This document shows, piece after piece, positions 25,626-35,621 of a DNA stretch of 57,243 nucleotides. The stretch comes from Hyphomicrobiales bacterium (GTDB taxonomy: Bacteria; Pseudomonadota; Alphaproteobacteria; Rhizobiales; Rhizobiaceae): assembly GCA_900471605.1 (NCBI GenBank), contig UCEY01000008.1, forward strand, positions 1-57,243. The letters are read 5' to 3'. A program made the translations under genes and the position numbers. Each line of letters begins with the position of its first letter. Position 1 is the stretch's first letter. The notes under the pieces are model-generated. The model searched no databases and was not told where the DNA came from. It saw nothing but the letters and a program-made list of their open reading frames with translations.

Positions 25626-25635
25626 GTCGGTTTCC

Positions 25636-28600
25636 TCAAGCTGATGTTTGATCGATCACGATGTCTACGGTGCGCGGCCTGGGATGTATTGCACCCGCGG
25701 ACCCCCGATCGCCTGGCTCCCCAATGCCCGGCCGGATCACAGCGCCATTGTTGGCGCTCATCCCCTCAGCACCGCCTTCCACCATCCTTTCCGGCGCAAC
25801 GCCCTGGGCTCTGGCAGCCGAAAACCCAGCGCCGGCGGGCGGGCGCGGAAGAGCGCCCGCTCCGTCGCGTGGTTCGTGGCCGGAGCGGGGATGCGCCCTT
25901 GCCGGGGCGAGAAGATGGGCGGCTGGGTCGAAGCGCGGCGTCGCGGCACAGACGTCGGCCGTTGCCGGCACCTGCACCACCACGGCGAAATCGCTGCCTA
26001 TCTCCGGCAGAAGCAGTGCGTCGCGATTGGCGAGCTCGGGACCGATGAGATCACCAGGGCCGAAGCCGATGCCGGATACGAAATCCATGGTCGCCGGATC
26101 AAATAGCCGCACCTCCCCTTGCTGCACAAGCAGATGCGCCTCCCCGTCAGCGCTTTCCAGCTTAGCGCCGCGTACGTAGCGCTCTACCCTCGAGCGGAGG
26201 GCGATGTCGGCGAGAACGGGGAGCGGTAGATGCCCGAGCCGGATGTTTCGGGCCAGCATGGCCAGCCGCAGCACAGGGTGAACCGTCATGCGGCTGCCGC
26301 GCTCGCTGGCCAAATCCCAGTCGATCTCAATCGCTGGCGCGTCGCCGCCGGCCGCGCCGAGCGACACGACGCTTCCCTTGCGCAAAGATACCGATTCCGC
26401 CAGCACCTGGCGGCCGTTGACGAACACCGAGCCCTCGTCGAGCCGCAGGAGCCGCACCTCGCTTCCGAGGGAGCTCACAGCGATGTGGTAGGTCCAGGCC
26501 AGGGCGTGGGTGACGGCGATGTCGTTATCGGGCGCGCGCCCGATCGTAACATAGGCTTTCTCCGTGCTGAGGCGCCGATCCGGCTGTCCAGGCATTCGCA
26601 GGATGGCGCGAATGCTGGCGCCGCCGGCTTTTTCATCTTCGGCCACGGCAACGCCCGCCATGTAGCGGACCACCGCGACAAGCATCGGATGGTCGTGCTC
26701 CGACACGTCGTTCACCATGTTACGAGCAGCGCCGGCGGCGATTTCGGCATCTATGTAGCCGAACACCATTAGGCCGATCGCGCGAATGAGCGGGTCGTCA
26801 AAGGACAGGAGCTGCAGGAGATTGTCTTCCACGTTGAGACTCCCGAGAAGTGCGGCGCGATGGGAGCGCCGCGACCGTGGGCCTGCGCTGACCTGGGCTT
26901 CGCCGCTGTTGGCGGCCGCGGCGACGGTCTGGTCGACATGGCCGCCGAGAAGAATGGCGAGAATGGCGGGATGTAGCGTATCGCGCCAGCGCACGGTGGG
27001 GCGCGAAGGCACGGCCTGACGCAGTATCAGGTCGATGCTGCGCCCGCACAGAGAGGCAAGGTCCTCCGCGTGGCGCTTGAACTGCGGCTCGGGACCAAAA
27101 TTGCGCAAGATCGACAGCGACTCGATCCGGATCGCATGTTCGTGGGCGTCAAGCGCGTCATGCAGGAGGTCGAGAAGCGACTGCCCGAGCGGGTCAGAGA
27201 TCACCGCCGCCTCCATGCACATCCGCATTGACTTCTGTCGCAATAGGATTTCCAGGACGTCGTCCATCTTGGCGCTGACAAGGCCATTCTGAGACGACAA
27301 CTCGGCAATCACCGCCTCGTGATCGGCGTCACCAATTTGCAGGCTCTGACGCAGCACCTCGATCGTGGACAGGAACGAGGGGTCCACAAGGATGTCAGTG
27401 ATCGACATGCCACCGTCGATGCGGCTGGCGACAGTGCCGCTAAGGATTCCACGATAATGGTGGAGCGATTCCGTTTTCTCCTCGTCGCTCAGGGCGACCA
27501 CGTCCACATCGGCGATATGAGCGAGGCCGAGCTCCTCCAGAAGCTTAACATGCTCTTCTTCTGTAATGTTCATTTGCAGGCGGAATTCCTGCAGCAACTT
27601 CAGTGAGGCGGAACTCGCGGTAGCGCCGTTGCTGACCGCCTCGTCGAGAATTTTGCGATAAGCATCGAGCTTCTGATGCTGGGAAAAGCCCGGCAGCACC
27701 TTGGTCAGAAGATAGACCTCGTCGGCGCGCAGGTTTTCGAGTTTGCGCCCCTCCAGGAACTTGCCCACATTGATCTTAAGCTTCTTTAGTTCGGCTAAAA
27801 GGCCTGACGCCATACTTTCCTGCTGGTAGCGCGTCGGCGTTTGATGCAGCGCCTGGCGCAGCCAGATAGTGGTGAGGGCGACGATGGCGATATCCACAAC
27901 GCGGCCACCGAGCGCGGGCAGCAGAAGGATGTTGGGACGACCGCCGAAAAGGTAGAACGCGTTGATGGAAGCCCAGGCGCTGACGCTGAGGCAGTGATGG
28001 ACGATCAGCTTGTCGGACAGGCTGTCTTTCTTTGAGCGGTAGCGCCGATAGATGCCTTCGAGGCCGCGTCCGAGACCAAGCGAAAGGGCGCAGCAGACAG
28101 CGAGCGTGCCAGGCGCGACTATGATCTTCGGAACATTGACCACTTGGCCCAGAAGAAACAGTCCCGGCGCCAGGATCTTCCCCGCAACTCCGTCCTCGTG
28201 CGTCCAGATACCGGAGAAATAGTAGTCCCAGTTGCCAGAGTACAAGAAATAGAAACCGTAGAAGCCGAGGATCAGGCCGAAAAACATGTAATAGACATTG
28301 CGGCGCTGCGGATCGAGGACGCCTGTCCAGTAGGAGCGCTGCAGATCGATGTCGCCGCAGTTGGCTGTGCAGGCGACACAGGCGCTGACATCGCCTTTAG
28401 GGGACGGCTTTCGGCACATGGACTGCGGTAGCGCGGTGCGGGTGTAGTGCGGCGCGCTTTCTAGGATTCCACCCGGCTCTGTATAAATCTTCTGGACGAT
28501 GTTTGCGGGGCAGAAATAATTGCACCATGTCTTACCGCCCCAAAGGAAGCCTGTAAGCATAGCGGCGAAAATCACGCCAAGAAGAACGACTCCCATGGCG

Positions 28601-29097
28601 TGCCGATCGGTGTTGATAATCAGCAGCCGCACGGTGACGCCGGAAAATAGCATGCCGAACTGCACGTACCAAGTGTGGCGCGCTAGCCAACCGGTTGGGC
28701 TGATCAGCGGGATCTTGCGGCTGATCAGCCCGGTCCGCCGGTCCAGCTTGCTGCGAAAGCGCCGAAAGCCCGCGTAGCCGGGAATCTGCGAGGCGAGCGA
28801 CAGTGGGCAGATGCGCCGCCAAGCCTCATGACCGAACACCATGAGAAAGAGCGGTACGATCGGAACCGCCATTGTCCAGAAGATGCGCGCGCCGAGTGAG
28901 TAGGGGGCGGCTGTGAGAGTGTGATCCTGAACGACCACTTCATGGTTGGTGACCCTGAAAGGGCTTAGAAGATTGTCGGGACGCGTCAGCGATTCCGACC
29001 ATGGGTCCCAAAAAAGCGAACCGATCAGGATCAGCCACGCGGCGAGAAGAAACCCGCGCACGCTTAGCATCTTGCGTTCGGATACGCTAGAAAACAT
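25636..29097 (-). CDS. Giant NapH/NosR-like Fe-S membrane protein with FHA-like and cNMP-binding-like domains
   Basis: ATG 29097 (MFSSVSERKML, GGGGGAA upstream) gives 1153 aa; the frame opens 30 codons earlier. The N-terminal third has about eight membrane segments and iron-sulfur cysteines (WCNYFCPANIVQKIY and CVACTANCGDIDL) as in NapH/NosR/CcoG-type polyferredoxins. Then come several hundred helical, HEAT-like residues (repeated LL-rich segments such as SLLDLLHDALDAHEHAIRIE), an FHA-like part (TIGRAPDNDIAVTHALAW, EGSVFVNGRQVL) and a cNMP-binding-like part (LLVQQGEVRLFDPATMDF). The last 100 residues are Pro/Ala-rich. It looks like a membrane redox module coupled to cytoplasmic scaffolding and sensing. 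The FHA segment lacks a clear SxxH motif, so phosphothreonine binding is doubtful. Confidence 0.75.
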   Translation of the reverse strand: MFSSVSERKMLSVRGFLLAAWLILIGSLFWDPWSESLTRPDNLLSPFRVTNHEVVVQDHTLTAAPYSLGARIFWTMAVPIVPLFLMVFGHEAWRRICPLSLASQIPGYAGFRRFRSKLDRRTGLISRKIPLISPTGWLARHTWYVQFGMLFSGVTVRLLIINTDRHAMGVVLLGVIFAAMLTGFLWGGKTWCNYFCPANIVQKIYTEPGGILESAPHYTRTALPQSMCRKPSPKGDVSACVACTANCGDIDLQRSYWTGVLDPQRRNVYYMFFGLILGFYGFYFLYSGNWDYYFSGIWTHEDGVAGKILAPGLFLLGQVVNVPKIIVAPGTLAVCCALSLGLGRGLEGIYRRYRSKKDSLSDKLIVHHCLSVSAWASINAFYLFGGRPNILLLPALGGRVVDIAIVALTTIWLRQALHQTPTRYQQESMASGLLAELKKLKINVGKFLEGRKLENLRADEVYLLTKVLPGFSQHQKLDAYRKILDEAVSNGATASSASLKLLQEFRLQMNITEEEHVKLLEELGLAHIADVDVVALSDEEKTESLHHYRGILSGTVASRIDGGMSITDILVDPSFLSTIEVLRQSLQIGDADHEAVIAELSSQNGLVSAKMDDVLEILLRQKSMRMCMEAAVISDPLGQSLLDLLHDALDAHEHAIRIESLSILRNFGPEPQFKRHAEDLASLCGRSIDLILRQAVPSRPTVRWRDTLHPAILAILLGGHVDQTVAAAANSGEAQVSAGPRSRRSHRAALLGSLNVEDNLLQLLSFDDPLIRAIGLMVFGYIDAEIAAGAARNMVNDVSEHDHPMLVAVVRYMAGVAVAEDEKAGGASIRAILRMPGQPDRRLSTEKAYVTIGRAPDNDIAVTHALAWTYHIAVSSLGSEVRLLRLDEGSVFVNGRQVLAESVSLRKGSVVSLGAAGGDAPAIEIDWDLASERGSRMTVHPVLRLAMLARNIRLGHLPLPVLADIALRSRVERYVRGAKLESADGEAHLLVQQGEVRLFDPATMDFVSGIGFGPGDLIGPELANRDALLLPEIGSDFAVVVQVPATADVCAATPRFDPAAHLLAPARAHPRSGHEPRDGAGALPRPPAGAGFSAARAQGVAPERMVEGGAEGMSANNGAVIRPGIGEPGDRGSAGAIHPRPRTVDIVIDQTSA

Positions 29098-29253
29098 AGG
29101 AATTCCCCCGTTTGAGCGGCGATCACGGCAACCTGGACTGCGGCAGCGGGTAAAGGCGTAGCGCTTGATAGAGCGATGCCAGTTCATGCCTTTTTTGAGC
29201 CGGTTCTCCTCGGTTCGGGCTTAGCATACGGCCGAAGATGCGAGTGGATATCG

Positions 29254-29292
29254 CCGTCATTGGCATGACGGTATACCATCAATGCATGATGG
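29254..29292. promoter_or_regulatory. Two tandem dyads in the divergent redox promoter region
   Basis: CCGTCAT-TGGC-ATGACGG (29254-29271) and CCATCA-ATGCA-TGATGG (29276-29292) are both perfect inverted repeats. Their half-sites are alike (CCRTCA) and their centres lie about two helical turns apart, so two dimers of one regulator could bind the same DNA face. They lie between the minus-strand membrane-protein gene and the plus-strand peroxidase gene and could regulate both. Neither matches the FNR box TTGAT-N4-ATCAA exactly. Confidence 0.55.
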
Positions 29293-29424
29293 CATCGGAG
29301 GGGTTTTGATTTATAGCAGCGAGGGATTAGAACCCGTTGTTGCTTTCGCGGCGCCGGCGCCTGTAAGACAAGACTGGGACCACTCTCCGGATGGGAACCT
29401 CAGAAGAAAAGTTAGGTAAAGCCT

Positions 29425-30549
29425 GTGGCGAAAGGGACCACGCTTGTCATGACCGTTTTTTGCGCTAGGCTTGGGGGTAGCATCGCAGCCCCGTCACACG
29501 GCCCTCGCCTCTTCTCTGGTCTGGCCCGGCGAACGCCGGAAGCCCGCCCGTGGCGCTCGCTAGCTCTAGCCTGCATTCTGCCCCTTCTGGTCGTCGCCGC
29601 CCGTGCGCAGGAACCGGGGGGAGCGGGCGCTAGCCCGGCTATGACCCAAGCCGCGGGGGTTGGGGAACCAATCACCCCAGTGCCGCTCTGGGCGGATTTG
29701 GATGCAAACAAAGTTGCGCTCGGGAGGCGCCTATTCAACGACAGCCGGCTCTCGAGTGGCAATGGTGTCTCCTGTAACAGCTGTCATTTGATAAACGAAG
29801 GCATGACCGATCATCTGCCAGTGTCGCGCGGTCTTCCCGGCTATCCCGGCATCACCAACACGCTCGGCCTCTTCAACGTTGGCCTGAATTCGAAATTCTC
29901 TTGGTCAGGACGGCTCGCGACGCTTGAAGACCACACCGACCAAGTCATCCAGAGCAAGCGGACAATGGGCGGACAGTGGGAGGAGGTGTTGGTGACACTG
30001 CGGAGAGACCCGAGCGTTGTTGCCGCCTTTGAGGCCATTTATCCGGACGGTATTCAGCGCAGTAATGTTATCGACGCCATCGTCGCCCTAGAACTGTCAT
30101 TCAACACGCCCAATTCACCTTTTGACCGCTATTTGCGCGGGGAGAAAGACGCGATCAGTCCCGAAACGAAGGCCGGCTACCAACTGTTCAAAGATTACGG
30201 GTGCGTGTCATGCCATCAGGGCGTCAATGTCGGCGGTAACATGTTGCAGGCCTTTGGCATATTCGAGAGGCCGAACGGCGCAAAAGACAACCAAGAGACG
30301 CCCGGCTCGGCGTTGGATACCGGAATCACTGGATATGGGCCGGTGTTTCGCGTCCCGTCGTTGCGTAATGTCGCGCATACCGCTCCCTATTTCCATGACG
30401 GTTCTGTGGCGACCCTTCGTGAGGCGATCGATACCATGGCGAGGACACAGCTCGGGCGGAATCTCGCACAAGACGACGCCGCCAAACTTGAAGCCTTTCT
30501 CCGATCGCTCACCGGGGAATTTCAAGGCGTCTCCCTCGACAAGAGGTAG
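29425..30549 (+). CDS. Di-haem cytochrome c peroxidase / MauG family protein
   Basis: The chain has two c-type haem sites (CNSCH near residue 116, GCVSCH near residue 259) in the family order, plus VPLWADLDANKVALGRRLFNDSRLS near the start and RVPSLRNVAHTAPYFHDGSV near the end. An N-terminal export signal is present (SLALACILPLLVVAARAQ). The GTG start at 29425 is uncertain; a later start nearer the signal is possible. Periplasmic peroxidases of this type reduce H2O2 with electrons from cytochromes. It is divergent from the iron-sulfur gene and 55 bp ahead of the sensor kinase, so it belongs to the same cluster. Confidence 0.85.
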   Translation: MAKGTTLVMTVFCARLGGSIAAPSHGPRLFSGLARRTPEARPWRSLALACILPLLVVAARAQEPGGAGASPAMTQAAGVGEPITPVPLWADLDANKVALGRRLFNDSRLSSGNGVSCNSCHLINEGMTDHLPVSRGLPGYPGITNTLGLFNVGLNSKFSWSGRLATLEDHTDQVIQSKRTMGGQWEEVLVTLRRDPSVVAAFEAIYPDGIQRSNVIDAIVALELSFNTPNSPFDRYLRGEKDAISPETKAGYQLFKDYGCVSCHQGVNVGGNMLQAFGIFERPNGAKDNQETPGSALDTGITGYGPVFRVPSLRNVAHTAPYFHDGSVATLREAIDTMARTQLGRNLAQDDAAKLEAFLRSLTGEFQGVSLDKR

Positions 30550-30604
30550 ATAAAGCGAAACAATCGAGTAGTTCCGACAGAGGCAACAGGGAAAGAGACA
30601 GAAC

Positions 30605-32359
30605 TTGTACACGATCTCGATCAAGGAGCTTGCCGCCTCCAGAACCGCCTGGATTGTCTGTCTCGGCGTGATCACGCTGATGGCTTCTGTTCTCGGCGGG
30701 CTTATCTGGGTACTGCGCACCCCCGATGGCAGCCTTCCTGATTTTCGCCGCCGTTTCGAAGCCATCCGTGCGCTCGAGGCGCATTGGGATACGGAAATCC
30801 TGTCGCTCCAGCTCGGCATCGCGCCGAACTATGATGCTGTCACCCATGCGTCGCGCGACATAAAGGTCGCGATCAAGGAACTGCGCGAGCCTCTAGAAAA
30901 AAGGCCGGCGCTCGCGCCGCTGCAGGCCGGCTTCGTGACCTATGCGGAGCGGATCGAGCGAAAAGACATGCTGGCCGAGCAGGTCAAGGCGAGCTACGCC
31001 ATGCTGCGCAATGCGGTTAGCGTGTTGCCTAGCACGATATCGGACGCCTTCGGACAGCCAGACGTGCTCCAGCCGGCCGCGGGCACTGTAAAACGCATGT
31101 CTGACCTGATCACGGAAGTGATAACCGGCATGGTCAGCTTCACCACTTCGCCGACACCGCTTCTACGCGACACCGTGCAAACCCGAGTTGGAGTCGCCCG
31201 CGCCGGCGCTGCGCGAATGTCGCCGGAGCTTCGCCAATCGGTGGAACGCTTTCTCGTCCAGGTCGAAGTCGCCATTAAGGAGCGCCAGCGCGGCAACGAT
31301 CTTATGCTGGCGCTGACATCGGTGCCCACCGATACGGCTGCCGCGGCATTGGACGGCGACTTGCAGAGGCTTGAAGCGGCGGTGGCCGACCGAACCGCCG
31401 CCTACTGGTACATGACGGCAGCCCTTGGCGCGCTTCTTTTTCTGGCCTTTATCGGCTTCGTCGCCATCCTCCGCTATCGCTTCTCCAAACTGGCAAAAGA
31501 CAATCGCATGCTTCAGGAAGTCAATGAAGTGGTCGAAGAAAAGCTACTGCAATCGGCCAAGCTTTCGGCGCTGGGACAGATGGTCGCTGGTATCACCCAC
31601 GAGATCAACACGCCGCTTGCCTACGTTAAAGCTGTATTCGAACTCATCAAGGAGCGTGTGCTGGCCGAGCCCGACTTCAATCTGGCTCCTACCAGTGCGG
31701 ACGAAGACGACGACAGCCTTCGCGAACGGCGAGAGGAGATGCGGATGCTTTTGGACGACGGCATTCACGGTCTCGACGAAATGGCGACTCTCGTGCGCAC
31801 GATGAAGAATTTCAGCCGCATGGATAAGGGCCACATCGAGAGCTTTTCTGTGGAGGAGGGAATCGAAAGCGCGCTTCTCATCGCCCGGCCGCAACTCAAG
31901 TATGTCGCGGATGTACGCACTGAATTTGATGCGGTTCCGAATATTATCGGCTCGCCGTCGCAGCTGCGCCAGGTGCTCCTCAACCTCATCGTCAACGCCG
32001 CCGACGCCATGGCGGAGATGGGACGGCGCGGCGTACTGACGCTTCGCACTCGAATCACATCCTCTGACATGGTACAGATCGACGTCTGTGACAACGGACC
32101 GGGGATGTCGGAAGAACAACTCGGCAAAATCTTTGACCCCTTCTATACAACAAAGCCTGTGGGCAAGGGGTCGGGAATGGGCCTGTCGATCTGCTACCGT
32201 ATCATTGAGAACCACGGTGGCACGATCACTGTCAATTCCAAGCCTGGCAAAGGAGCGATCTTTACCATCACGCTTCCCCGTCAGGACGAAAAGCATGCAG
32301 CGCCCGAACTGCAGGCCGGCCTGAACGACGACAGTCGCGGTCCCGCCCAAGTCGCATGA
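30605..32359 (+). CDS. Membrane sensor histidine kinase
   Basis: The 584-aa kinase starts at TTG 30605. A first membrane helix (TAWIVCLGVITLMASVLGGLIW) is followed by a helical periplasmic domain of about 230 residues, a second helix (WYMTAALGALLFLAFIGFVAIL), a HisKA box with the phospho-His in GITHEINTPLAYVK, and HATPase motifs N (LRQVLLNLIVNAADAM), G1 (DVCDNGPGMS), F (FDPFYTTKP) and G2 (GSGMGLSICY). The periplasmic helical region fits a ligand- or protein-sensing bundle. The peroxidase just upstream may supply the signal, and the regulator 65 bp downstream is the obvious partner. Confidence 0.85.
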   Translation: MYTISIKELAASRTAWIVCLGVITLMASVLGGLIWVLRTPDGSLPDFRRRFEAIRALEAHWDTEILSLQLGIAPNYDAVTHASRDIKVAIKELREPLEKRPALAPLQAGFVTYAERIERKDMLAEQVKASYAMLRNAVSVLPSTISDAFGQPDVLQPAAGTVKRMSDLITEVITGMVSFTTSPTPLLRDTVQTRVGVARAGAARMSPELRQSVERFLVQVEVAIKERQRGNDLMLALTSVPTDTAAAALDGDLQRLEAAVADRTAAYWYMTAALGALLFLAFIGFVAILRYRFSKLAKDNRMLQEVNEVVEEKLLQSAKLSALGQMVAGITHEINTPLAYVKAVFELIKERVLAEPDFNLAPTSADEDDDSLRERREEMRMLLDDGIHGLDEMATLVRTMKNFSRMDKGHIESFSVEEGIESALLIARPQLKYVADVRTEFDAVPNIIGSPSQLRQVLLNLIVNAADAMAEMGRRGVLTLRTRITSSDMVQIDVCDNGPGMSEEQLGKIFDPFYTTKPVGKGSGMGLSICYRIIENHGGTITVNSKPGKGAIFTITLPRQDEKHAAPELQAGLNDDSRGPAQVA

Positions 32360-32424
32360 TTTCAACCTGGCCTAGGCCTTTTCAAGAACGTCCCGAAAAA
32401 CCACCTTTGATCGAGGATTAAACG

Positions 32425-33348
32425 ATGAACGACAAGCCAGTGCTTCTTTTCGTGGACGATGAAGAGCGGATCGTGCGGCTGCTCAAGATGATGTTCCGCA
32501 ACGACTACGAAGTCCACACCGCGCTCAGCGCCCGCGAGGCGCTGGCAATCCTCGAAACGATACCGGTGGATGTGATCGCGAGCGATCAACGCATGCCGGA
32601 ATGCACCGGCATCCAGCTGCTGGCGCAAGTGCGCGAGCGGTGGCCAGAGACGGTGCGTATCCTCCTGACCGGCTACAGCGATCTCGTAGCGATTATCGGA
32701 GCCGTGAACGAGGGTGAAGTATATCGCTTTCTCAACAAGCCCTGGAACCAGGGCGAGCTCAGACAGGTGATCGCTGAGGCAGTTGAAACCGCCCGCTCTT
32801 CGCGCGCTACCCGGCAGAACGTCGTGCCGATTTGGCAGGAGAACACGGCCGACCCGCAGTTCAGCATCGCCTCACAGTTGCTGACCATTGAGGGATGCGA
32901 GAGCGACCGGCAGGAAGTGGTGGAAATGTTCACCTATGACTACCGCGTGCATGCGGCCCGCACGATGAAGGAAGCCATCGACATCATCGTCCAGGAAGAG
33001 ATTGGCGTGATCGTCACCAATGCCGAGGTAGATGGCGTCGACATGACAGAGATGCTCGCTGAAATCGCTCGCATTGATCCGGCCATTACCGTGGTGGTGA
33101 TGACCTCAGCGCCACAGAGCGACACTATCATCAAGCTGATCAACAGCGGCCGGATATACCGCTTCGCCATCCAGCCGCTCAGCCCCAACCTGTTTCGTCT
33201 AGCGGTCAACGCCGCCATGCGCGAACATCATCGACGACTTGCCGATCCGCGCGTGGTGCGGATGCGCATGCAGCGAGAGAACGGCGGGAACGATGCGATC
33301 TATGACAGCTTTGTAAAGAGCCTGAGCCGTTTCACTGAAGTCAGCTGA
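32425..33348 (+). CDS. Response regulator with two receiver domains, no DNA-binding domain
   Basis: Residues 1-125 are a full receiver: DDEER acidic pair, phospho-acceptor D54 in IASDQRMP, T in LLTGYSD and K in FLNKPW. Residues 150-270 repeat the fold, but the acceptor position is replaced (VIVTNAEVDG) and the Lys is missing (RFAIQPLSP), so it is a pseudo-receiver. The C-terminus (about 35 aa) is too short for a known output domain. It probably acts through protein contacts. A CheY-like link to the large FHA/cNMP membrane protein is an inference. Confidence 0.8.
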   Translation: MNDKPVLLFVDDEERIVRLLKMMFRNDYEVHTALSAREALAILETIPVDVIASDQRMPECTGIQLLAQVRERWPETVRILLTGYSDLVAIIGAVNEGEVYRFLNKPWNQGELRQVIAEAVETARSSRATRQNVVPIWQENTADPQFSIASQLLTIEGCESDRQEVVEMFTYDYRVHAARTMKEAIDIIVQEEIGVIVTNAEVDGVDMTEMLAEIARIDPAITVVVMTSAPQSDTIIKLINSGRIYRFAIQPLSPNLFRLAVNAAMREHHRRLADPRVVRMRMQRENGGNDAIYDSFVKSLSRFTEVS

Positions 33349-35621
33349 CGAGAAAAGGGGCACCCGCTGGTATTCAGCAGCGCCTGCAGGAAAGGAAGGC
33401 TCCAAGGGCGCATTTGATTGTTCTGGGGGCCACGCCTGCTGTTTGTTGACGATGTCGTCACGACGGCGGCGCTCGACAGGCTGCTTCATCACGCCCGTTG
33501 TCGTGCAGATTCAACCAGCATGCGGAACTGATGCCGGAGCTGTCCGATTCAAAGCCCTCGACGGGTCGCCGGCGTTTGCGCCCCCAACGTTCGCCGCAAA
33601 GAGATGGTCCGCGCAGGCGAGACATCTTGGTGCTCACGTCGGGGTAAAACAGGCCGGAGGATTTCACCAACCGGCCCTTCGTCTTGTCTGTCGACTTATC
33701 GACGTCATCCTGTTTTCAGTTGTTCAAAACCTACGACCACCTGATATCCGCTCCCTTTGCTCTTGTCGCCTTACAGTGCCGTCAGCGCTCAAGCGAACCG
33801 ATCCGCCCCGGTTTCCTGCATCGGTATTCTCACCTTGCGGGTTGCACCGCTTGAGCTTCTGCCTTTGCATCAGGAGCCTGGTTGCTGCAGTACCGCATGA
33901 AGCCTGTATCCAAACTCACTCCCCTCCACGCAGGTCGCCGCGCTCCCGGTCATCATGCATCCGACGGACTTGTCCCAAGATGACAAAACGGTCCTGGCTG
34001 ACGAGGCGACACGTCCTCGGAGCGTTCAACTTCAGTAGCCTTCTGGACATGCCCCTGCTCGGATCTCGTCCGAACGTTTCATCCGACGCTCACCACCATC
34101 GCTCTCTACCGCAGCAGCTCGGGCGGTTTGAGACCGGCTCCTGAAAGCGGATCCAGGAGGGCCTTCCTCCATAGTCTGCCAAGTAGTGCTGGGCCTAATG
34201 ATCTGCGGCGGGGAGAGCTTGCCTCCCCGATGCGGCACCAACGCCGCCGGGTCACTTTGAATCGGACATTCTGACGAGCACCCCTGTCGCATGCCTTCAT
34301 CAGTGAGGTTTGCGCCGTCTCGGATGAGCCGCCGACACAAAGTTCAAAAAAAAGCCGTTCATTAGCGGTTGCCACCGCCAATGAACGGAAATAAAAGGGC
34401 AAGTGTCAAGCCGGGGGAAGTTGCAAGTCACTTTGCCACACCAATATAAATGTAAATAATCTCCTTTAATATATTTGATCTTAATACAAAATTTTATCTT
34501 CAGATAATCTGCCGGTACATGAGCAATGTTTACGTAGAAACTTTTTACGCATCCATAAATATACGGCAGAGAATGTATGGCATGTTCTTACGTTTTCAGC
34601 AAAAGATTAACCGTTTCAGATGTCATGAGGTGACCCGGAAGCATCAGTAACGATACCATCGCGCGCTCGCGGTTTCCTTGCATTAGCGCGCAAGAGTGTT
34701 TTCCTCTTAAAGAGCGAACCCCTCGGGAATTGCCGCGGCCCACAACAAAAGGACGCTGCAGGAAGACCTTGGCGCCGGCGGAAGGTGCGTTATTAAACCC
34801 ATCCGCGGGTAAGGTGTTCGCTTGAATTTGCTGCGTTCTGTTTCAGGTATCATCGACTGCCGGCGTCTGGCGCCGCCGGCTACGGTGCCTCGATTGTTCA
34901 CATGATGGCTGCCTACTCGGCGGTGCCACGATCTTTTCGATGCGGACATGAATTCGGTGGATCCTCGGCTGCAAGCGTCAAGGCGAGCCAGTACCTTGGC
35001 TTCAAAGAGCCGCGACATCGGACCTTGTTCCGCGGCATGGCATGGCTCCTCCACCGTGCTTTCCGGAAGAGCCGAATGGATCAGCTTGCTGCGGTGAGTG
35101 GGATCGCTGAACAGCCCACTCGTCATTCTGTTCGAGCAAGAGCACACCGACGAGGCGGCAATCGTGTCATCGTTGGGAAAGACGCCGACGACATAGGTTC
35201 GGCGCTTGATCTTTCTGTTGGTCGTTCGAGAGCGTTCGCGCTGTTAAGCTCGGACCGGTGCCGTCTGGGTGAAGGTCATGTAGGCAGATGAAAGCGGGGA
35301 CGATACATCGTTTCTCCTCCCGGCCAGGGCGACGGCGTTGCGAATTACGCGGACCCCGGGCAGCTGAATAATTGATCGCTGGGTGGGGTTACGCAGCTAA
35401 ACCAGGCGCAGGGACAGCCATGATCCCCGCGCTTGGATCAACGTGGCCACCAACGCGCTGACTGAGTTGCCGCAGCGCGAGGAAGACCCCGACATCAGCG
35501 ATTTGCCACCTTTTAAATTCTCCGAAACCACTGCGGCCCTTGTGGGTGTCGGATATCGCATCCAAGAAGGTACAATTCACCGGTTCCGCAGCCGTAATGC
35601 GCCTCAAAAATCGCGGTTACG
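33349..35621. other. Long gene-poor stretch
   Basis: I find no supported gene in about 2.3 kb. Frames overlap heavily on both strands and lack ribosome sites. Composition changes from GC-rich to markedly AT-rich at about 34438-34620, then back. The only structured element is the hairpin at 34346-34388. Confidence 0.5.
34346..34388 (-). terminator. Rho-independent terminator reading minus
   Basis: On the minus strand CCGTTCATTGGCGGT, loop GGCA and ACCGCTAATGAACGG form a 14-bp stem with one mismatch, followed by CTTTTTTTTT. It is a textbook terminator. No minus-strand protein gene precedes it. The AT-rich block at 34438-34620 just upstream is promoter-like, so a short RNA ending here is possible. 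Confidence 0.65.
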
